Source of the DNA: Bifidobacterium breve
GTDB lineage: Bacteria > Actinomycetota > Actinomycetes > S36-B12
Assembly (NCBI GenBank): GCA_945900705.1
Contig: CAMDKJ010000091.1
Span: 1 to 6,866 of the forward strand
Direction of reading: 5' to 3'
DNA length: 6,866 nt
Position 1 is the stretch's first letter; every line of letters begins with the position of its first letter. The position numbers and the translations under genes are program-made. The notes under the pieces were generated by a model. It ran no database searches and was not told the DNA's origin. It saw only the letters and a list, made by a program, of their open reading frames with translations. Below, piece after piece: positions 1 to 6,174 of the stretch.

Positions 1-1852
1 GTTTGACTACGTCGGGCCCTTGAAGATCGATTTTCCCAAGTGGGGTGACATCGATGATGCCGACATGGGTCCGCACATTTTGTGCTTCCGCCGATGGATC
101 CCCGTAATGCTCAGGACGAATCCACTGTCCGGCAATAAGAGGTACCGCACCATGCTCGACGTGCCACGGTTGCATTGGTGAGATGCGCACCGGGTCAAAA
201 GCGCGACCCGCGAGGGCGCCGAGGCTGATCGGCGCATAGGGGGGCCGCCATATCGTGGTCCCCGTGCTTGCGAGGTCACGACCGGTGGCTTCGGCCAGTA
301 TCGCCATTGCGTTGACATTTTCGAGCTTGCCCTGTGAGGTGCCCATACCCGAGGTGGTAAAACGTTTGGCTAGTTCTGCCGAGTCGTAACCCTCCTTTAC
401 CGCGGCCATGATGTCCTTACTCTTGACGTCCTCGGAGAAGTCAAGGAAACCGGTGGTGGGCCCATGGAAAAGGGCGGGATGCGCCTCGCGTGTCAGCGGC
501 GGCACCGGCGTAGGTGTTGCACCGGTGGCCCGGGCTGCCGCCTCAGCACCCACGGCTCGACCATGTTTGATTAGCTGGTCGGTGCTGCCGTCACCGACTA
601 TTCCACCGGTTGCCATTACCGATGCCGGGATGAGTTCACTCGGGAAGAAGCGGGCTGCGACCGGATCCCAGATCGGTCTATCGCCGGCCATATTTAGGAG
701 GCTGGTTGGAGCCGTCCAGCCGGTTGCGGTAATCAGCAGGTCGGCGGGGATCTTGGTGCCGTCCTCGCACTCAACGGCTTTTAGCCGTCCTCGACCTATT
801 GCCCGGCGAAGTGTTACCCCGGTTCGGGCGTCGATTACCAGAGCGATTTCGACGCCGGCTGATCGCAGGCGTTCTACGGCCTCATCGCCACTTGTATTAG
901 CCGTAAGAATCACTGCTCGAGTGCCGGGCCGCACCGCGTGCAATTCCAAAAGCCTCATCGCCGCCGTGGAAAGCATGACTCCGGGTAGATCATTGCCCGC
1001 GAAGACGTAGGGGCGCTCGATCAGGCCGGGCGCAACCACCAAGGTACCCACCCGGGCTTTAATCAAACGCTCGTGTGACCAGACACCACTGCGCTGTACC
1101 ACCGCGACCCAATTATCGTCGTAACGTCCGGTTACCACGGAATCGGTGAGCACCTCAATGTTTTGGTAGCTATTGACCTCTGCGCGCAGCGCCGCTAAGG
1201 CCGCCAGTGCCTCCGGGCCGCCGTAGCGCAGGTGGCCACCAATCTCGTATTCCTCCTCAACGAGCATTACTTTTACACCGGCTCGCGCCGCTTCAATCGC
1301 GGCGGCAATTCCGGCTGGGCCGGCACCAGCGACAAGGACATCAGGATGTGTGTATCTCTTATCGAAGTTCCCGTGCCCCCCACCTGGGGCAGGTGGACTT
1401 CCTCCTGGAGCGAATCTTGATAGAACTTTCTGGTATGAAGGCCACAGGAACTGCGGCTTGATAAAAGTCTTGTAGTAGAACCCGGGGCCGAGGAATCGGC
1501 CAACTAGTTGATTAACCGCCCGAACATCCAACTTAAGGGAGGGCCACGCATTTTGAGCCCGAACGTCGTCGCCCTCACGCAACCGGCGATGCGCCCCGCG
1601 CACATTGGGTTCATCTGCGACGGTGACTGAACAGTTCGGGTCTACGTATGATGCGCTCAGCACACCGCGCGGACGGTGGTATTTGAAGCTTCGCGAAATT
1701 ACTTGAACACCGGATGCCATTAGTGCCGACACGATGGTGTCACCCTCGTAAGCGGTTAGCGGCTGGCCATTCCAAGTGAAATTTATCGCCTTGGTCCGAT
1801 CAATTACCTCTCCCGGCTGACTGCTGACTCTTGAACTCACCGGTTTGCTCAT
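1..1852 (-). CDS. soxA: Sarcosine oxidase alpha subunit-like protein (SoxA/MgdC), 3' partial
   Basis: Reading the minus strand from the ATG at 1852 gives 617 uninterrupted codons to the left edge. Alpha subunits are about 950-1000 residues, so roughly one third is missing. An N-terminal ferredoxin-like fold covers about residues 22-105 (SFKYHRPRGVLSAS, 55-68) and lacks a cluster-binding cysteine set, as is usual in SoxA. After a Gly/Pro-rich linker (148-161) comes a Rossmann motif GAGPAG (176-181) within a pyridine-nucleotide oxidoreductase domain, with ERPYVFAGNDLPGVML (279-294) and ATGGIVGDGS near 412. FLDFSEDVKSKDI (469-481) and TTSGMGTSQGK (500-510) are alpha-subunit signatures. A GcvT-like aminomethyltransferase domain begins around 535-565 (WRPPY at 535, PWH at 562) and runs off the window; this domain binds tetrahydrofolate and captures the oxidised methyl carbon as methylene-THF. 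The start is supported by the ATGA overlap with soxD and GGGAG 6 nt upstream. soxG is expected beyond the left edge. Confidence 0.94.
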   Translation of the reverse strand, partial: MSKPVSSRVSSQPGEVIDRTKAINFTWNGQPLTAYEGDTIVSALMASGVQVISRSFKYHRPRGVLSASYVDPNCSVTVADEPNVRGAHRRLREGDDVRAQNAWPSLKLDVRAVNQLVGRFLGPGFYYKTFIKPQFLWPSYQKVLSRFAPGGSPPAPGGGHGNFDKRYTHPDVLVAGAGPAGIAAAIEAARAGVKVMLVEEEYEIGGHLRYGGPEALAALAALRAEVNSYQNIEVLTDSVVTGRYDDNWVAVVQRSGVWSHERLIKARVGTLVVAPGLIERPYVFAGNDLPGVMLSTAAMRLLELHAVRPGTRAVILTANTSGDEAVERLRSAGVEIALVIDARTGVTLRRAIGRGRLKAVECEDGTKIPADLLITATGWTAPTSLLNMAGDRPIWDPVAARFFPSELIPASVMATGGIVGDGSTDQLIKHGRAVGAEAAARATGATPTPVPPLTREAHPALFHGPTTGFLDFSEDVKSKDIMAAVKEGYDSAELAKRFTTSGMGTSQGKLENVNAMAILAEATGRDLASTGTTIWRPPYAPISLGALAGRAFDPVRISPMQPWHVEHGAVPLIAGQWIRPEHYGDPSAEAQNVRTHVGIIDVTPLGKIDLQGPDVVK

Positions 1853-2142
1853 CTGGCACTCCCATTACCGCTGGCGCCATCAGGGCCGGGGGACCCAGCC
1901 GGGGCCACCCATCGGAACTCATTGGTCTGGGTATTGCGCTCGGCGCACAGGAATTGGCGACACCCTGCCGTATGAAACCAATTCTCGCGTACCCAGCCAA
2001 GCGGGTTGTCCTGCTGGTAGAGGTAGCGGCGCCAGACTGCTGGATCATTGGTTGTGACATCGCGCTTCTTGCCAGCCTCGCCGGCATGTCGGAACTCGGT
2101 ACTGTTGCGCGGCCCGCAATAAGGACAATCAATGAGGATCAC
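1849..2142 (-). CDS. soxD: Sarcosine oxidase delta subunit-like zinc protein (SoxD/MgdB)
   Basis: The proposed product is 97 residues, starting at GTG (2142), which gives MILIDCPYCG, the usual SoxD N-terminus. The frame can be extended four codons to a TTG at 2154, but the GGAG placed 6 nt before the GTG argues against it. Zinc ligands are visible at C6 and C9 (CPYCG), H57 (WFH) and C61 (AGCRQF), matching the Cys3-His zinc site of known delta subunits. Conserved DNPLGW (45-50) and RNTQT (69-73) are also present. The small subunit is structural, contacting the alpha and beta chains in the heterotetramer. It lies 27 nt after soxB, the largest gap in the window, and its TGA overlaps the soxA ATG as ATGA. 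The C-terminus is short and Gly/Ser-rich with no recognised motif. Confidence 0.93.
   Translation of the reverse strand: MILIDCPYCGPRNSTEFRHAGEAGKKRDVTTNDPAVWRRYLYQQDNPLGWVRENWFHTAGCRQFLCAERNTQTNEFRWVAPAGSPGPDGASGNGSAR
1859..1863 (-). promoter_or_regulatory. Shine-Dalgarno site for soxA
   Basis: GGGAG on the minus strand lies within the 3' end of soxD, 6 nt before the soxA ATG (1852-1850). It supports that start together with the ATGA overlap, and suggests soxA can be initiated independently as well as by coupling. Confidence 0.65.
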
Positions 2143-2148
2143 GAGATG

Positions 2149-2152
2149 CTCC
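2149..2152 (-). promoter_or_regulatory. Shine-Dalgarno site that fixes the soxD start
   Basis: GGAG on the minus strand is followed by a 6-nt spacer and a GTG codon (2142-2140). An alternative TTG start at 2154 overlaps this site and has no comparable ribosome binding sequence. The position therefore decides the soxD start in favour of GTG. Confidence 0.7.
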
Positions 2153-2169
2153 AAATAACGCTACTAGAA

Positions 2170-3492
2170 TTAGTGGCCAACTGATGCGGCACCTTTCTCG
2201 CCGACGAGACGACCATCGGCGAATCTGGCGAGGTCAAAGGCGGAGATGATTTCCGGTACCCGGCCGGTCGCAATTAACTGTGCCATCGCCTCACCAGAGA
2301 CCGGACCGGCTTTAAACCCGTAGGTGCCCCAGCCGACGTCAACTAGAAATCCATCGACGGGGGTCACGCCCATGATGGGGGAGTAATCAGGTGTCATATC
2401 GCATAGGCCCGCCCATTGCCGCAACACCTTGAGTGAGCCAATCGATGGGATCAGTTCGAGGATATGGGAGGCGACCGACTCGGTGAACTCAAGTGAGCCG
2501 CGCATTGAATAGGAGGGGTAAGGGTCAACGCTCGCGCCGAAGACCAGTTCACCACGATCAGTTTGACTCACGTATACATGCAGTGATCCAGAAACTATTA
2601 CCGAGGGAAGAAATACTTTGACCGGCTCGGTGACCGCGGCCTGCAGCGGATGGGTGATCAGAGGCATTTTCACGTCAACCATGTCTGAAATGGTGGTTGC
2701 CCATCCTGCGGTGCAATTCACCACGATGGGAGCTGAGATAGCACCTCGGTTTGTTCGCACTCCGGTAACTTTTCCGCCGGCAGTTTCGATACCGAGCACC
2801 TCGGTCTGCTGGTGAATCTGAACACCTAGGTGATCAGCTGCCCGGGCGTACCCCCAATTGACTGCATCGTGCCTGATTATCCCACCCGGTGGGTGGTACA
2901 GCGCGCCAAGTATTGGATAACGAGGGCGATCTGAGACATCAAGGTATTTGACGATTCTGCCAACTTCGGCAGCATCGATTACCGAACTATTGATGCCCTG
3001 TAATTTGTTCACTTCAGCACGCCAGTTCATGGTGCGAAGTGATGCGTCGGTGTGCGCGAGAGTTAGATGGCCACGCTGGGAAAACATAACGTTGTAGTTG
3101 AGGTCGGCAGCAAGATTCTGGTAGAGCACGACCGACCGATCGTAGAAGCGAACACCTTCTGGGGTTAGGTAGTTTGATCGAATGATGGCCGTATTGCGAC
3201 CGGAGCCACCGCCACCCATATATGACTTATCCAGCACCGCCACATTAGTAATCCCATGGTTGGCTGCGAGGTAGTAAGCGCAGGCTAGTCCATGGACACC
3301 GGCACCGATGATGACCACATCGTAAGACTTCGCAAGGTCGTGCTGCCGAAAACTTCGTGGCCAATCTGAATTGGTTACCCCCCGGCGAAAAATATCCAAT
3401 GCCGAGTAACGCGCGGGCCCACGACTTCGGCGCCTACGAGCTTGAGCGCCCGCAGTTCCTTTAATTGAAGCAACAGATTCAGCGTGTGACAT
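2170..3492 (-). CDS. soxB: Sarcosine oxidase beta subunit-like flavoprotein (SoxB/MgdA)
   Basis: This 440-residue amine oxidase belongs to the DAO/heterotetrameric sarcosine oxidase beta family. It carries an FAD Rossmann motif GAGVHG (63-68) with acidic D88 ending the second strand, then GGGGSGRNTAIIRSNYL (93-109) and NYNVMFSQRG (132-141). H208 in the RHDAVNWGYARAAD segment (207-220) aligns with the histidine that covalently binds FMN in known beta subunits. The C-terminal GWGTYGFKAGP (387-397) closes the FAD site, and K394 sits where the oxygen/substrate-active lysine is found. The protein oxidises a secondary N-methyl amine: sarcosine in SoxB, N-methylglutamate in MgdA. Family members begin near the RYSAL segment (28-32); here about 26 extra residues, rich in Arg (ARRRRSR), precede it. 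The ATG at 3492 has AAGG about 9 nt upstream, inside the regulator gene. A TAA ends the frame, followed in frame by two TAGs. Confidence 0.94.
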   Translation of the reverse strand: MSHAESVASIKGTAGAQARRRRSRGPARYSALDIFRRGVTNSDWPRSFRQHDLAKSYDVVIIGAGVHGLACAYYLAANHGITNVAVLDKSYMGGGGSGRNTAIIRSNYLTPEGVRFYDRSVVLYQNLAADLNYNVMFSQRGHLTLAHTDASLRTMNWRAEVNKLQGINSSVIDAAEVGRIVKYLDVSDRPRYPILGALYHPPGGIIRHDAVNWGYARAADHLGVQIHQQTEVLGIETAGGKVTGVRTNRGAISAPIVVNCTAGWATTISDMVDVKMPLITHPLQAAVTEPVKVFLPSVIVSGSLHVYVSQTDRGELVFGASVDPYPSYSMRGSLEFTESVASHILELIPSIGSLKVLRQWAGLCDMTPDYSPIMGVTPVDGFLVDVGWGTYGFKAGPVSGEAMAQLIATGRVPEIISAFDLARFADGRLVGEKGAASVGH

Positions 3493-4105
3493 GTCCGTAG
3501 GCCTTCACTGAGATGAATTGGACTGGCATGGTGATTAACATTTGTGGACCGTGCGGCGCCTCCCCATCAAACTGCAGGGAGTCACCCGCCTCAAGGATGT
3601 AGGTCGACCCTCCAACTCCGTACTGCATCTCGCCACTGACCATGAATATGAATTCGGTGCCAGCATGTTGGTAGAGAGGGAAAACCTCGGTGCGCTCCAG
3701 AAGGGTGACTAGCATCGGTTCCATGATTTGGTTGGGTCCGCGAGTGGCTCCTAGGAGTTGGTAGAGGTGGCCGGCGGCGCTTCGGGGGCTCAACTCGAAC
3801 CCGCGCCCGGCTTTAACGAAGAGGACGTCAACCTCCTCCTTCAACCCGCGAAAGAAAGCCGTTAGTGGCGCATCCAGGGCTTCAGCGAGTCGCACCAAGG
3901 TACTTAGGCTAGGAGTTGTTTGGCCATTTTCAATCTTCGACAGCATCCCTTTGCTGATACCTGTTATTTCGGCAAGTTCGGCAAGGGACCAAGAGCGCCG
4001 GGTTCGCAACTCACGTAATTGGGTACCCAGAACTTTCTCAACTTCCTGCGCAAAGGACGGTGTCTCTTCTGAGATTTCGATCGTGTGCTCGCGCATTTTG
4101 GTCAT
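3479..4105 (-). CDS. XRE-family transcriptional regulator with C-terminal cupin domain
   Basis: With the chosen start the protein is 208 residues. An XRE/HTH_3 DNA-binding domain spans about residues 28-86, including SLAELAEITGISKGMLSKIE (40-59) and the following ENGQTTPSLSTLVRLAEAL stretch. A single-stranded beta-helix (cupin) domain covers about 129-201, with YQHAGTEFIFMVSGE (145-159), EAGDS (172-176) and APHGP (183-187). This two-domain layout (as in PuuR/SutR-type regulators) usually controls a nearby catabolic operon, with the cupin binding a small effector; the effector here is unknown. Three in-frame ATGs are candidates: 4111 (AGGA at 4118-4115, only 3 nt away), 4105 (same AGGA, 9 nt away, preferred) and 4096. 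The frame also extends to an ATG at 4141 inside glxD, which is less likely. The gene lies between the synthase and oxidase modules on the same strand. Its stop lies 14 nt inside the start of soxB, so it is probably co-transcribed and autoregulated. Confidence 0.92.
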   Translation of the reverse strand: MTKMREHTIEISEETPSFAQEVEKVLGTQLRELRTRRSWSLAELAEITGISKGMLSKIENGQTTPSLSTLVRLAEALDAPLTAFFRGLKEEVDVLFVKAGRGFELSPRSAAGHLYQLLGATRGPNQIMEPMLVTLLERTEVFPLYQHAGTEFIFMVSGEMQYGVGGSTYILEAGDSLQFDGEAPHGPQMLITMPVQFISVKAYGHVTR

Positions 4106-4116
4106 TGGCATTGTTC

Positions 4117-5472
4117 CTAAAAACCTTGACCGGGGATCCATGAGGTGCCGGCGAGGGGCACCTTTGCCATGGCGGCCGCTTCAATGGTCAAAGCGGCTAA
4201 GTCCTCTGGCTCTAGGTGGTGCACAGAGTTCTTGCCACAGGCTCGGGCCAAGGTGGTCAGTTCCATGGTCAAGGCATTTAGGTAATTGATAACTCGGCGG
4301 GAGCCGATTTCGGGGTCTAGCCGCTCGGTCAACTCTGGTGTTTGAGTGGTGACCCCGACCGGACAAGCACCTGTCTGGCATTCATGGCAAAAACCGGGGG
4401 CGGTGCCAAGGGCCCGGTAGTCGGCGGTGACGTCGATTTTTTCACCGTCTTTTTCGTAGAAGGGGGAGTTGCAGCCCAGCGCGATGAGCATGCCGACACC
4501 GAGCGATACAGCGTCAGCCCCGAGGGCCAAGGCCTTGGCGATATCGGCCCCGGTTCGGATTCCGCCCGAAACAATCAACTGCACCTGCCCGGTCATTCCG
4601 GCCTCGCGTATTGCCTCAGCCGCCAGGCGTACAGCGGGCAGAGTTGGGATACCGGTGTGCTCTATGAAGACATCCTGGGTGGCACCGGTGCCGCCCTGCA
4701 TGCCATCAACGACGATTACATCCGCACCGGCAGCGATAGCCAATTTGACGTCATTGAAAGTCCGAGTTGCTCCGAACTTGACATAGATGGGCTTCTCCCA
4801 GTTAGTAGCCTCACGGAGTTCACCGATCTTTATCCTCAGGTCATCAGGTCCTGTCCAGTCCGGGTGGCGAGAAGCAGAACGCTGGTCAATGCCGGCCGGG
4901 AGGGTTCTCATCGAGGCGACGCGTTCACTAACTTTCTGTCCGAGCAGCATGCCTCCACCACCAGGCTTTGCCCCCTGGCCTACCACGACCTCGATTGCAT
5001 CGGCTTGTTGCAGATGCTTTGGGTTAAATCCGTAGCGCGACGGTAGGCACTGATAAACCAACATCGCCGAGGCTCGGCGTTCCTCCTCGGTCATGCCGCC
5101 GTCACCGGTGGTCGTGGACGTACCGACGGCGGTGGCGGCGCGCCCTAACGCTTCTTTGGCATTGGCCGACAGGGAGCCAAAACTCATGCCTGCGATGGTT
5201 ATTGGAATCTTGAGTTCTAACGGCTTGGAGGCGAACCTGTTACCAAGTACGGTTTTCGTCTCGCATCGCTCCCTATAGCCCTCCAAGGGATAACGTGACA
5301 AAGAGGCGGTGATGAATGTGAGGTCATCGAAACTTGGTACGTGCCTTTTGGCACCCCATCCGCGGATTTCATAGCGTCCCATGGTCGCCATTTGAGTGAT
5401 GTGGGAAATCATTTGAGGCGGAAAGGTCGCACTTTCGCGCAAGGCTGGGTTTATTGCATCTTCCTCAGACAT
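4117..5472 (-). CDS. glxD: FMN-binding glutamate synthase family protein, GlxD/MgsC
   Basis: This 451-residue cytoplasmic protein has the FMN-dependent TIM-barrel synthase domain of glutamate synthase (roughly residues 80-380). Recognisable blocks are GMSFGSLS (95-102), TTGDGGM (121-127), GQGAKPGGGG (165-174), DGMQGGTGA (256-264) and the FMN-phosphate loop SGGIRTGADIAKALALGAD (302-320). Cysteines for a [3Fe-4S]-type cluster follow: C334, then C362-x2-C365-x4-C370 leading into PVGVTTQ. GltB normally has C-x5-C-x4-C, so the first spacing differs. In glutamate synthase this domain aminates 2-oxoglutarate. In MgsC the equivalent subunit makes N-methylglutamate from methylamine and glutamate. The ATG at 5472 overlaps the glxC stop as TGATG, a reinitiation arrangement, and the preceding Shine-Dalgarno is weak. 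It ends 11 nt before the proposed regulator start. The family assignment is firm; the physiological substrate is inferred from the adjacent sox-type genes. Confidence 0.95.
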   Translation of the reverse strand: MSEEDAINPALRESATFPPQMISHITQMATMGRYEIRGWGAKRHVPSFDDLTFITASLSRYPLEGYRERCETKTVLGNRFASKPLELKIPITIAGMSFGSLSANAKEALGRAATAVGTSTTTGDGGMTEEERRASAMLVYQCLPSRYGFNPKHLQQADAIEVVVGQGAKPGGGGMLLGQKVSERVASMRTLPAGIDQRSASRHPDWTGPDDLRIKIGELREATNWEKPIYVKFGATRTFNDVKLAIAAGADVIVVDGMQGGTGATQDVFIEHTGIPTLPAVRLAAEAIREAGMTGQVQLIVSGGIRTGADIAKALALGADAVSLGVGMLIALGCNSPFYEKDGEKIDVTADYRALGTAPGFCHECQTGACPVGVTTQTPELTERLDPEIGSRRVINYLNALTMELTTLARACGKNSVHHLEPEDLAALTIEAAAMAKVPLAGTSWIPGQGF

Positions 5473-6170
5473 CAGTAACTCTGATTCGTGAGTGCGTCGA
5501 AGTTGTATAACTGTTTTGCGGACGCGACCTTGGTAACGTTCTCAGGGTTGATGTGATCAAAGCCCGCGGCAATGCACATTTCGCGAACCAGGGTTACATC
5601 AGTGGCTGTCATTTCCTCGATTTGGGCATCTGCTCCCAAGGAACGAATCGTGCCTCCGACGTAAATGACGGCTTCATAGAGTGAGTCGCCCAGTGAATCA
5701 CCCGCATCTCCGCCTACCAGAACGGTGCCGGCCTGTGCCATGAAGGCACTCATGTGGCCGACACTGCCCCCCACTGCAAGGCTTCCGCCTTTGAGTGAAA
5801 TTGCCGCTCGTGACGAAGCATCACCCTCAATCACCACCAAACCACCGTGAGCTGAGGCCGCGGTGGATTCACTGGCATTGCCGCGGACCCGCACCACGCC
5901 ACTCATCAGGTTTTCACCGACACCCCAACCGACGCTGCCGTTGACAGTAAATGAGGGACCATCGCATAGGCCTGCTAGGTAGTACCCAGCATTGCCGTTG
6001 ATATTGATGTGGATTTTGTTGGTAAGCCCGACACCGAGATTATGGGCACCGCGTACCTCGGTGATATTAACTTCGGCGCCCGCAGATTGGGCTCGGAGTT
6101 CCCGATTTACGGCGGTCACTCCCATCGCTCGGGCATCCAAAGTGAGTGGGGGCTTGGTCTGCACACTCAT
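5472..6170 (-). CDS. glxC: GXGXG-domain protein, GlxC/MgsB (glutamate synthase domain 3-like)
   Basis: This 232-residue protein corresponds to the C-terminal right-handed beta-helix (GXGXG) domain of the glutamate synthase large subunit, here as a separate polypeptide. Conserved glycines fall at residues 59, 78, 97, 116, 135, 154 and 173, an exact 19-residue spacing, each starting a G-x-x-G/S-like turn as expected for beta-helix coils. The C-terminal part (about 180-232) leaves the repeat and is helical in character. The ATG at 6170 was chosen because it gives the usual family length (about 230) and lies 4 nt after the glxB stop. The frame stays open to an ATG at 6278, but that extension lies inside glxB and is unlike the family. 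No strong Shine-Dalgarno precedes 6170, so coupling to glxB is likely. The domain is structural: it packs with the amidotransferase and FMN domains to form the synthase. Its TGA overlaps the glxD ATG by 1 nt (TGATG). Confidence 0.93.
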   Translation of the reverse strand: MSVQTKPPLTLDARAMGVTAVNRELRAQSAGAEVNITEVRGAHNLGVGLTNKIHININGNAGYYLAGLCDGPSFTVNGSVGWGVGENLMSGVVRVRGNASESTAASAHGGLVVIEGDASSRAAISLKGGSLAVGGSVGHMSAFMAQAGTVLVGGDAGDSLGDSLYEAVIYVGGTIRSLGADAQIEEMTATDVTLVREMCIAAGFDHINPENVTKVASAKQLYNFDALTNQSY

Positions 6171-6174
6171 GTGA

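Noticed and set aside
7..318. Minus-strand 103-residue frame at the left edge
   Set aside because: The adjacent minus-strand frame encodes the conserved SoxA aminomethyltransferase region (WRPPY, PWH, TPLGKIDLQGPD), so this one is out of frame.
408..1010. 200-residue plus-strand open frame
   Set aside because: It lies antisense to soxA, whose minus-strand frame shows continuous family motifs; the plus-strand product is Arg/Ser/Pro-rich low-complexity sequence typical of a shadow frame.
1..1852. Possible frameshifted or broken soxA
   Set aside because: Manual translation from 1852 to the edge gave no stop and kept all expected alpha-subunit motifs in one frame; it is only cut by the window edge.
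4106..4141. Longer regulator start at ATG 4141
   Set aside because: It would overlap the glxD 3' end by 25 nt. The ATGs at 4111/4105 lie just after the glxD stop and have an AGGA site upstream.
4342..5046. 234-residue plus-strand open frame
   Set aside because: It is antisense to the conserved FMN domain of glxD and shows no recognisable domain.
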